9,232 nt of DNA. Source: JAYXXU01 sp049301135 (GTDB lineage: Bacteria > Pseudomonadota > Gammaproteobacteria > Pseudomonadales > Moraxellaceae). The stretch is from positions 1 through 9,232 of the forward strand of contig JBAQKP010000169.1 of assembly GCA_049301135.1 (NCBI GenBank), read 5' to 3'. Both the position numbers and the translations under genes were made by a program. Shown here one piece after another: positions 1 to 6,800 of the stretch (within the stretch, counting starts at the first letter, position 1; every line of letters starts with the position of its first letter). Below the pieces are notes generated by a model that saw nothing but the letters and a program-made list of their open reading frames with translations, made no database searches and was not told the origin of the DNA.

Positions 1-424
1 GGGTTTTGTGGTGGTGTCGCAATTGAATGCACGCTTGGTACGGCGGTTTGGCATGTTTAAAGTGTTTGCCTGTGGCGCGTTGATTCAGTGGGTTGGCGGT
101 ATGAGCTTGATGATACTTGCACTGACGCCTTGGGTCAGTTTGCCGCTGGTCTATGCGATTTTGTTTATGACCATCGCTGCGATTGGGCTGACCGTACCGA
201 ACAGCACCGCGATGGCACTGGCGGAGCAGGGACAACAGGCGGGCATGGCCAGTGCACTGATGGGCGCAATGCAGTTTGGCTTGGGGCTGTTGGGCGGCGC
301 GGTGTTGCATGCGCTGGGCTTGTCTGAGGTGTTGGGGATCGGGGTAATGATGGCGCTGATGATCAGTTTGGGCGGTGTGGTGTTGTGGCGCTATCGGGTG
401 AGATTAAATCGGGTTGCGCATTAA
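1..424 (+). CDS. Bcr/CflA-family MFS multidrug efflux transporter, C-terminal fragment
   Basis: This is the last part of an inner-membrane proton-driven drug exporter. The reading frame is already open at the window edge (Gly-Phe precede the first GTG at position 8), so the gene starts upstream and about 140 C-terminal residues are visible. The visible part begins with a cytoplasmic-loop motif, N-A-R-L-V-R-R-F-G, followed by about four hydrophobic membrane segments. The stretch with P-N-S-T-A-M-A-L, then a GMASALMGAMQFGLG segment, is typical of the C-terminal half of Bcr/CflA proteins (P-N-x-x-A-x-A-L, then S-A-L-x-G-x-x-Q). The frame ends with TAA at 422-424, only 9 bases from the convergent coaX stop, and no terminator hairpin lies between them. 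The substrate cannot be told from sequence. Family assignment rests on motif recognition; MFS membership is quite sure, the subfamily somewhat less. Confidence 0.8.
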   Translation, partial: GFVVVSQLNARLVRRFGMFKVFACGALIQWVGGMSLMILALTPWVSLPLVYAILFMTIAAIGLTVPNSTAMALAEQGQQAGMASALMGAMQFGLGLLGGAVLHALGLSEVLGIGVMMALMISLGGVVLWRYRVRLNRVAH

Positions 425-433
425 CTCTGAACA

Positions 434-1162
434 CTAGTCTTTAAAATAGCGCATCAGCCCGTCGAGCAGCAGATTGTCCCGAATGGTGAGGCCATTTGGG
501 GCGTCGATAAATCCGGCAAACAACGCCGCATCACCGCCAGTCAACACCAGTTTACGCTGTGGGTCGTGGCGCAGGATTTTTTCAATTGCACCAATCAAGC
601 CCAGCAAAATGCCATGATGCACCGCGTCCTCCGTGCAGCGACCGGCTTGCAGATTATCAAATGCCCCATCTGGTACTTGCACTCGCCGTGTGCCGAGTGC
701 AAGTGCTTCGCGTTGTAAGTATAAACTCGGCAAAATATAACCGCCCAAGTGCTGCTGATCGTCCAACAAGTCTAATGTTAACGCCGTGCCACAGCCGACG
801 ATCAGATACTGTTGTGCTTGCCCAGCCAATGCCAGCACTTGCAACCAGCGATCAATACCGAGCCGCGATGGATCATCGTAGCCGGTGATCAGACCCTGAC
901 ATTCGGGTAATACTTGGGCAAACTTTACGGGAATATTCAAGCGGGCAAGGGTCTTTTTGATGCGTTGATTGGCGCGGGCATCAAGTACAGACGAAATCAA
1001 AATGCTTGCGGCCGCAAAACCCGCGAACCGATCTGTTAAGCCGAGCAGCAAGTCTGCCGGTGACTGCAAATGCAACTCCGCGCCGTGTTCGAGCAATCCG
1101 GTCGGGTCGGTCAGCCAGTATTTTAAACGGGTATTGCCCAGATCCAGCCAGAGTTGCCGCAT
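434..1162 (-). CDS. coaX: Type III pantothenate kinase
   Basis: It phosphorylates pantothenate to 4'-phosphopantothenate, the first step of coenzyme A synthesis, in the cytoplasm. The 242-residue length is usual for the family. The N-terminal D-L-G-N-T-R-L-K motif (Asp7) is the phosphate-binding element of the acetate kinase/Hsp70/actin fold. G-Y-D-D-P-x-x-L-G-I-D-R-W at about 94-106 is the type III signature, with Asp104 the likely catalytic base. G-T-A-L-T-L-D at about 125-131 and G-G-Y-I-L-P at about 140-145 follow, and L-T-G-G-D near residue 207 is the second phosphate-binding loop. The start is the only ATG available: upstream codons in this frame give no ATG, GTG or TTG before birA ends. 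A weak GGAAA lies about 10 bases upstream. The gene follows birA by 59 bases and is probably co-transcribed with it. Type III enzymes are known to be insensitive to CoA feedback. Confidence 0.93.
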   Translation of the reverse strand: MRQLWLDLGNTRLKYWLTDPTGLLEHGAELHLQSPADLLLGLTDRFAGFAAASILISSVLDARANQRIKKTLARLNIPVKFAQVLPECQGLITGYDDPSRLGIDRWLQVLALAGQAQQYLIVGCGTALTLDLLDDQQHLGGYILPSLYLQREALALGTRRVQVPDGAFDNLQAGRCTEDAVHHGILLGLIGAIEKILRHDPQRKLVLTGGDAALFAGFIDAPNGLTIRDNLLLDGLMRYFKD

Positions 1163-1221
1163 ATGTAAGGTATTTCCGGTAAAAATTGCATAAAGCGTTC
1201 TGTGTTGGAGGTACAGCGCGG

Positions 1222-2058
1222 TTACTGACCTTGATGAATCCGCCGCAACTGCCCGCTATAGATGAGTTGTAGCCCGTCACTACTGATCACCCGCAGTGCG
1301 CCATCTGCTGCCACGCCGTCAGCACGCCCGATCACCAAGCGCTGGTTCGGTAGGGTGACTTGTACGGTCTGATTGGCCATCAGGTCACACTGAGTAAAGC
1401 GAGCAGGCAACTCTGGGCTGGCTTGATCAAAGCGCTGAACGGCTTTAACCAGCGCAAGGTAAATTTGACTGGCCAGTGTGGGCAGCGCAATCGGGGTGTG
1501 TAGCAATGAGGACAGGTCAGTCACTGTTTGGTCATGTACATAGTTTTGCATAAAAGTGAGGTTAATGCCGACCCCGATAATCACCTGTTGTAAGGATTTG
1601 GCTTCAATCAAAATCCCACCGAATTTGCGCAGTTCACCGGCATGTTGATGATACAGGTCGTTTGGCCATTTAACCCCTGTGCCGATCAGCGGTGAGAGTA
1701 ACGGAATCTGTAGGATAGCCAGCGCGACTTCTAGTGCGAGGCGACCTTGAATCGGTTGTTTGATCGGCAGGCAGGCCGATAGATATAGGTTGCCGTGCGG
1801 TGATTGCCAGACCCGACCGGCTTGGCCTTTGCCTTGAGTTTGTTGGTCAGCGACGACCAGCATGCTGTCATGGCTGGCGATGGCCAAGCGTTGTAGGTAT
1901 TGGTTGGTCGAGTCGATCTCGTCCAGCCAGATACAGTGTGGCGGCTGTAAGCTGAGTTGGCTCAGTGTATGCTGTAGCGCGGTCAGCTGTGTCGGCGTAT
2001 CGTCGGGCAGGTTAGCCGTTGTTTTTTCGTTCGGAGCGTCGAGTGTGTTCATATCCAT
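1222..2058 (-). CDS. birA: Biotin--[acetyl-CoA-carboxylase] ligase, monofunctional (no HTH domain)
   Basis: It activates biotin with ATP and attaches it to the carrier lysine of acetyl-CoA carboxylase and related enzymes. From the chosen start the protein has 278 residues. The catalytic core shows I-D-S-T-N (48-52), the biotin/adenylate loop G-K-G-Q-A-G-R-V-W (76-84), S-P-x-G-N-L-Y-L-S, V-K-W-P-N-D-L-Y (129-136), K-F-G-G-I-L-I-E (145-152) and G-V-G-I-N-L (162-167). A small SH3-like C-terminal domain covers about 220-278. The first ~45 residues are polar and show no winged helix, so it should not act as the biotin operon repressor that E. coli BirA is. The frame is open up to an ATG at 2095-2097, but that start has no ribosome site. 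The ATG at 2056-2058 or 2050-2052 is more likely. All candidates overlap the divergent permease start. The loop residue matching E. coli Arg118 is Gln79. Confidence 0.9.
   Translation of the reverse strand: MDMNTLDAPNEKTTANLPDDTPTQLTALQHTLSQLSLQPPHCIWLDEIDSTNQYLQRLAIASHDSMLVVADQQTQGKGQAGRVWQSPHGNLYLSACLPIKQPIQGRLALEVALAILQIPLLSPLIGTGVKWPNDLYHQHAGELRKFGGILIEAKSLQQVIIGVGINLTFMQNYVHDQTVTDLSSLLHTPIALPTLASQIYLALVKAVQRFDQASPELPARFTQCDLMANQTVQVTLPNQRLVIGRADGVAADGALRVISSDGLQLIYSGQLRRIHQGQ
2033..2036 (+). promoter_or_regulatory. Ribosome binding site of the TauE/SafE permease
   Basis: GGAG lies 8 bases before the GTG at 2045. It decides the start of the permease, because the open frame extends much further upstream, through birA antisense, without a comparable site. 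Confidence 0.6.
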
Positions 2059-2875
2059 CTTACTGTATTTGGGGTTGGGCGCGGTGGCCGGCTTCATTGC
2101 GGGTCTGTTTGGCGTCGGTGGCGGCTTGGTGATTGTGCCGGTGTTGTTGTGGGTGTTTAGCTTGCAAGGCTTTGAGCCGACCTATCTGACCCATCTGGCG
2201 GTCGGCACATCGCTGGCGACTATTATGGTGACATCAATCAGTTCAGTGCAAGCCCATCACCGACGAGGCGCAGTACGTTGGCCGGTGGTGCGACACTTGG
2301 CGGCGGGGTTGTTGCTTGGCGCGTTTATCGGTGCAGGGATTGCGGATGCGATGCCAGCACAGGCGTTGCAGTTGGTGATCGGTTGTTTTGCGCTGTGGGT
2401 GGCTTATCAGATGTTTCGTAGCCAACAAGTGCAAAAACAGGTGTCACAGCCGGTTGAGCGGTTGCCCAGTGTGCCACAACAAGCTTTGGCGGGTGGGGTG
2501 ATTGGGGTCGCGTCGGCGATTTTTGGGATTGGCGGTGGTAGTCTCACCGTGCCTTATTTGAGTCGCTACGGGGTGGTGATGCAGCAGGCGGTGGCCACGT
2601 CGGCGGCGTGTGGTATGCCGATTGCACTGGCCGGTGCGTTGGGTTTTATGTGGTTTGGTCAAGCCGTTGACAATCTCCCAGCGGGCGCATGGGGCTTTGT
2701 GCATATTCCGGCTTTTTTGGGGATTAGTGCCGCCAGTTTACTGACCGCACAATATGGGGCAAAGCTCGCGCATCAGTTACCAGCACGTTTGCTCAAGCAG
2801 TTGTTTGCGGTGTTATTGGCGGTCGTCGGTGTTGTTTTTATTCAAAAATCACAGATTTGGCAACTGGTCTTTTAG
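2045..2875 (+). CDS. TauE/SafE-family (TSUP) membrane permease, putative sulfite/anion exporter
   Basis: This is a 276-residue inner-membrane protein made almost entirely of hydrophobic segments. It has the two-fold internal repeat of the TauE/SafE (former DUF81) family: G-V-G-G-G-L-V-I-V-P-V-L at residues 23-34 and G-I-G-G-G-S-L-T-V-P-Y-L at 161-172. A polar loop with H-H-R-R-G-A-V at 71-77 and a charged loop near 124-145 separate the halves. Family members export sulfite, sulfoacetate or other small organosulfur or carboxylate anions. No sulfur-metabolism gene lies nearby, so the substrate is unknown. I chose the GTG at 2045 because it has a GGAG site and starts just before the first membrane segment. 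The in-frame sequence upstream (from 1862) is antisense to birA and reads as non-membrane, cysteine- and serine-rich filler. The gene starts head to head with birA and the 5' ends overlap. No terminator is visible after its stop. Confidence 0.87.
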   Translation: MFISILLYLGLGAVAGFIAGLFGVGGGLVIVPVLLWVFSLQGFEPTYLTHLAVGTSLATIMVTSISSVQAHHRRGAVRWPVVRHLAAGLLLGAFIGAGIADAMPAQALQLVIGCFALWVAYQMFRSQQVQKQVSQPVERLPSVPQQALAGGVIGVASAIFGIGGGSLTVPYLSRYGVVMQQAVATSAACGMPIALAGALGFMWFGQAVDNLPAGAWGFVHIPAFLGISAASLLTAQYGAKLAHQLPARLLKQLFAVLLAVVGVVFIQKSQIWQLVF

Positions 2876-2903
2876 ATTGTTAGTCGGTTAAAACCTCACC
2901 GTA

Positions 2904-2952
2904 TGTCGGACAATGCTGACACAAATTGCTTTTTTTGTCGGTCTGTCAGACA
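2904..2952. promoter_or_regulatory. Pair of operator-like palindromes, TGTC-n-GACA
   Basis: TGTCGGACA (2904-2912) and TGTCAGACA (2944-2952) are each perfect 4-1-4 palindromes, and both are followed by A-T. Their centres are 40 bases apart, close to four helical turns, which would put two dimers on the same face. The second site also lies inside the 11-base palindrome GTCTGTCAGAC (2941-2951), and TTGTC (2935-2939) pairs with GACAA (2949-2953) around it. FadR-type GntR regulators commonly bind short palindromes of the form TnGTnnnACnA, so the gntR product encoded next is the natural candidate. Binding and autoregulation are inferences from the pattern and position. Confidence 0.5.
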
Positions 2953-2988
2953 ATTATACAGGCGACTGAAAATCTGCTTTGCTATACA
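2932..2988 (+). promoter_or_regulatory. Candidate sigma-70 promoter(s) for gntR-smc-zipA
   Basis: Two -10 candidates are visible. TATACA at 2955-2960 has a poor -35 (TTTTTG at 2932-2937, 17-base spacer), and the second palindrome (2944-2952) lies inside that spacer, so a bound repressor would block it. TGCTATACA at 2980-2988 fits an extended -10 (TGn before the hexamer), which could do without a good -35. Either would give a leader of roughly 145-170 bases before gntR. Both are judged by eye only. Confidence 0.35.
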
Positions 2989-3128
2989 GATGTACAGGCG
3001 CAAAGCCAGTGCATCCTGTTGATTACACTGCGCTCAGCATCCAATTTATTGGCAAATCGTGTCCTGCGCTAGCCGTTCCACCTGTTGTGGTGAAGGGTTA
3101 GAGCCGTCCGCACCATTGCACGACATAT

Positions 3129-3132
3129 AGGA
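3129..3132 (+). promoter_or_regulatory. Ribosome binding site of the GntR regulator
   Basis: AGGA lies 6 bases before the ATG at 3139. This favours ATG 3139 over the in-frame TTG at 3133, which would touch the AGGA directly. Confidence 0.6.
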
Positions 3133-3138
3133 TTGATC

Positions 3139-3834
3139 ATGGCATTTCAGGCAGCAGAAAGTCTATCCGAGCAGATTGCCCGTCATATTGCTGAGCAGAT
3201 CATTACCGGCGAGTTGGTCGAAGGTGAGCGGATTCAAGAGTTGCGGATTGCGCGTGATTTAAATGTCAGTCGCGGTTCGGTGCGTGAGGCGTTGCTGATC
3301 CTTGAGCGCAGTTATTTGATCGAGATTTACCCGCGACGCGGCGCAATCGTGGCTGAGATGTCAGTACAGCAGATTAAGTCGTTGTTTGATGTCAGTATGT
3401 TGATCTTGGGCACGATGGTACAACGTACCAGTGAAACATGGCGGCAGTCTGACGGCGAGATGATGAACCAGTTGGTGCTGAGTTTATCTGAGCAGGTACG
3501 TGCGGGCGATATTGAACAGTTTTATGACCAGATTTTTGTGTTTTTACAAAAAACCCATCAAATGGTGAACAATGCTTATCTGGCCGATATGTTTGAAAAT
3601 TTACTGCCTGCTTTACGCCGCAGTTATTTTTTAACCCTCAATACCTCGAAGCGTGAATTGCAAGAAGCCTTTGAGCTATTTCGGCATGTGATTGATGCGG
3701 TTTTGATTCGTAAAGGTGATCAGGCTGCGGTGTTTATGGAGGATTTTTGTCGGCATCTGCGTAACTTGGTGTTGGATTCGTTGGCACGCATGAAGCAAAT
3801 CGAGTTGGCATGGGCGCAGCGCTCACGTCGATGA
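3139..3834 (+). CDS. GntR-family transcriptional regulator, FadR/FCD subfamily
   Basis: This is a 231-residue cytoplasmic DNA-binding protein. The N-terminal winged helix (about residues 8-75) shows the family pattern L-x-E-Q-I-A-x-x-I, then G-E-L-x-x-G-x-R-I-x-E, and the recognition helix V-S-R-G-S-V-R-E-A-L followed by the wing P-R-R-G-A-I-V. The rest is an all-helical FCD effector domain. Its late helices keep two likely metal-ligand histidines (F-R-H-V-I-D and F-C-R-H-L-R-N). The earlier D-x3-F-H pattern is only partly present: D-Q-I-F is there but the histidine is not. The effector is unknown. A GntR gene directly before smc-zipA is also known in Pseudomonas (PA1526-PA1528 region), so the linkage is old. 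The operator-like palindromes upstream suggest autoregulation. The stop overlaps the start of a mini-ORF that leads into smc, which implies coupled translation. Confidence 0.88.
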   Translation: MAFQAAESLSEQIARHIAEQIITGELVEGERIQELRIARDLNVSRGSVREALLILERSYLIEIYPRRGAIVAEMSVQQIKSLFDVSMLILGTMVQRTSETWRQSDGEMMNQLVLSLSEQVRAGDIEQFYDQIFVFLQKTHQMVNNAYLADMFENLLPALRRSYFLTLNTSKRELQEAFELFRHVIDAVLIRKGDQAAVFMEDFCRHLRNLVLDSLARMKQIELAWAQRSRR

Positions 3835-3881
3835 ACCGCACTCCTCGATTGCCTGCGACTGACCCAATGGATATGCGTTGA
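3831..3881 (+). CDS. 16-codon mini-ORF bridging gntR and smc, possible coupling leader
   Basis: The 46 bases between the gntR stop and the smc start hold an open frame, M-N-R-T-P-R-L-P-A-T-D-P-M-D-M-R. Its ATG overlaps the gntR stop (ATGA, 3831-3834) and its TGA overlaps the smc start (TGATG, 3879-3883). Ribosomes finishing gntR could re-start on it, and those finishing it could re-start on smc. It has no good ribosome site of its own, and the peptide resembles nothing I know. A GGAT at 3869-3872, 8 bases before the smc ATG, may serve smc directly. With only 16 codons, the double overlap could be chance. It is reported as a translation-coupling device rather than as a functional peptide. Confidence 0.35.
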   Translation: MNRTPRLPATDPMDMR

Positions 3882-6800
3882 TGCGTTTACAAAGCCTCAA
3901 GCTGGCGGGTTTTAAATCCTTTGTTGATCCGGTGACCTTTCGCTTTCCTGACCCGCTCACCGCGATTGTTGGGCCAAACGGCTGTGGCAAATCCAATGTG
4001 ATCGACGCGATTCGCTGGGTGATGGGCGAGTCGTCGGCGCGGCAGTTGCGCGGCGATGCGATGAGCGACGTGATTTTTGCCGGAACCAGTCAGCGTAAGC
4101 CGGTCGGTCAGGCCAGTGTTGAGCTGGTGTTTGAAAACACGCTGGGCAAACTCGGCGGCGCGTATAACCACTACACTGAGCTTGCAGTACGGCGACAAGT
4201 CACTCGCGATGGTGGTTCTGATTATTTTTTAAATGGACAACGCTGTCGGCGGCGCGACATTACCGATATTTTTCTCGGCACGGGGCTGGGCGCGCGCTCC
4301 TATGCAGTGATTCAGCAGGGCATGATCAATCGTTTGGTAGAAGCCAAACCAGATGATTTGCGCGTGTTTATTGAAGAAGCGGCGGGCGTATCGCGCTATC
4401 AATCACGGCGGCGCGAAACCGAGCAGCATCTGGAGCATACCCGTTTAAATTTGTCGCGCTTGCAGGATGTGGCTGAAGAACTCGCCAGCCAAATGCGCAG
4501 CTTAAAACGGCAAAGCCAAGCCGCCGAGCGTTATCGGGCGTTACAAACCGAGCAGCAGCAGCTGCAAGTTGAGATCGGGTCGTTGCGTGCGCAGCAGATC
4601 AGCCAACAGCAGCAGGTCTATACCGAGCAACTGAGTGTGTGGGGTGAGCAGTTTCGACAACTCAAAACCGCACAGCAGCAAACCGAGCAACAGGAACAGC
4701 ACTGCACCGATGCGCTGACCACGTTACTCAGCCAAGCTGAGCCAGAGCAGCAGCGTTGGCAGGTGGCCGAACAGCAGTTGGCACAGACCAATACGCACTA
4801 CGTACAGCTTGAGCAACAACTGCAACAACTGAGCCATCAGCAACAAGCACTGACACAACAACAAGAGGTGTTGGCCGAGCAATTACAACTCGACCAAACC
4901 AACCTCGACCAACTGGAGCAGCAACGCCAACAGACCTGCCGTAGCCTTCAGCAGTTGGCCGATCCTGAGCAGTTACGCGAGGCGCTCAATATCGCGGAGC
5001 AGGCGTGGCGACGTTGGCAGGCCGACGAACAGCAACAGCAACAACAACTGAGCCGACTACAACAACAACGCCAACAGATGCAGCAACAGCAAGCCGCCTT
5101 AGAAAAACAGCAGCAACGCGCTAGTCAGCAGATTCAGCAACTCGAACAACACCAGCAGCAGCTTGCCGCTAGCACCGATGCTGCGCAATTATCAGAGATT
5201 GAGCAGCAGCTAGACGAGATAGGCACTCTCCACCAACAGTCAAGCCAGCAGCAACAACAGCTAGAGCAACAGCATCAGCAGCTTGTGCAGACGTTGCAAG
5301 GCACGCAGCAACAGAAGCAGATCATCCAGCAACAACTGGCCGCCGCGCAAGCCGAATACACTGCCTTGCAACACATGCAAGCCGCCTTATCCGAACAGAC
5401 CAAAGCACCACAGACTGAGTTACCACAAACCGAGCAAGCTGAATCAGCATCGAGTGCACGCTTGTTACACCAGTTACAACTGACCGCCGCCGGTCAGCAG
5501 CATGCCGCCGTGTTGGAAGCAATGTTGGCACGTTGGCTAATGGCACAGCCGGAAAGTTCCGGTCACATGGCAAGCCAAGCGTTACAGGCAGGGCAGGCGT
5601 ATTACCGTGTGGGCTTTGTGAGTGGTTTTGCTGCGTTAGATGCCCCCAATGTACAACCGATTCAGCACTGGTTGACCGCGCCGCAGCTCTCGCTGTGGGC
5701 GGGCGTTGGGATTGTTGCTGATCACACAACGGCGTTGCGGCTGCGCGAGCGTTTGCAAGCGGGTCAATCCCTACTGACCGAAACCGGCGAGTGGGTTGGT
5801 ATCGACTGGCAAGTATGCCTACGTCAAGCCACAGAACAATCGGTGCAAGGTGCGCTGACGTGTCAATTGCGTCTGACCTCGTTGCGGCAGCAAATCACTG
5901 AGCAGCAGCAACAGCTTGCCGAACAACAGCAACAACTGGCCGAGCAGCATAGCCAACTGGCCAAACTCAAGCAGCAACAGCAACAACAGACCGTACAGCA
6001 GCAACAACAGCAAAATACCCAGCGCCAGCTTGAGTTAAAGCGTGCCGGTTTGCAGAGTCGTTTAAGTAGCCATGCCCAACAACAGAACCAGTTAAGTCAG
6101 CAACTCGAGCATCTGTTGCAGGCACAAGCGGATGATCAGGCCGAACTGAATGAGCTGTATCTGGAACTAGCTGCGTCACAGCTTAAAATAGAACCGGTAC
6201 AGCGTGCCGTCGCTAGCTTACAGCAGCAGCGCGAAGCACTAGCCGCACAACGGCAGTACTGTTTAACGACACAGCAACACACCGAGCAGCAACGGCAGCG
6301 TCTATCGGTCGAGCAGCACACGCAACAGACCCGCGCGGAGTTGTTGCGTGAACAGATCCTGCGTCAACAGCAGCAGATGGATCAGCTTGATGCAGCGCTA
6401 AAGATTGCCAGCACAACGTTACAGTCCGTTCAGCAGCAAGTGCCTGATGCAATGTTGCAGCGTGATCAGGCGATGCAGGTGGCGCAGGCCGCCCGCAGCA
6501 CATGGCAACAACGGCAAACTCGCCTACAAAGCATTCAAGCCGAGCAGCAACAGTTGATTCAGCAGCGTCATCAGCAGCAGCAAGCCGAGCAAGTGCTACG
6601 CGACCAGATGGAGCAAGCACGACTGGCATGGCAGGGCTGTAAAGCTGAATTGGCGCATGTAGACGAGCAATTTCGACAGCTACAGCGTGAGCCGCTGTCT
6701 GAAGTATCGGGTGACATCGCCCCGCGTGAGCAACAGTTAATCACCATCACTGCACAGTTGGCACGACTCGGTGAGCTAAACTTGGCCGCACCAGCGGCTT

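Larger units (their letters stand above)
2876..3138. other. Intergenic region between the permease and the gntR-smc-zipA operon
   Basis: This 263-base stretch has no credible coding frame. Its first third carries two TGTCnGACAAT palindromes and two TATACA elements. TACAGGCG occurs twice (2957-2964 and 2993-3000). The remaining ~135 bases look like an untranslated leader of gntR. They hold a short CCAC/GTGG inverted repeat at 3078-3090 that is too small to call a structure. Confidence 0.6.

Noticed and set aside
425..433. A terminator between the convergent transporter and coaX
   Set aside because: Only 9 bases separate the stops, and no hairpin with a T run is present there.
1862..2044. In-frame upstream extension of the TauE/SafE permease on the plus strand
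   Set aside because: It is antisense to birA, reads as Ser/Cys-rich filler with no membrane segment, and the GTG at 2045 has a proper ribosome site.
2059..2097. Longer birA reading frame starting at the ATG at 2095-2097
   Set aside because: It has no ribosome site, and the extra 13 residues are non-conserved-looking and antisense to the first permease helix. It cannot be fully excluded.
3078..3090. CCAC-CTGTT-GTGG inverted repeat before gntR as a terminator or riboswitch stem
   Set aside because: The stem has only four pairs, no T run follows, and no larger conserved structure is recognisable.
3133..3138. TTG at 3133 as the start of the GntR regulator
   Set aside because: It directly abuts the AGGA site, leaving no spacing, whereas the ATG at 3139 is 6 bases away.
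4540..6620. Repeated CAG/CAA blocks as a possible CRISPR array or non-coding repeat array
   Set aside because: They are in-frame Gln codons of the Smc coils, with no regular repeat/spacer pattern and no broken frame.
6213..6629. Long open frame antisense to smc, and several others inside smc, birA and zipA
   Set aside because: They mirror the CAG/CAA-rich codons of smc or other real genes, lack start signals, and give low-complexity translations (Leu-, Val- or Cys-rich).
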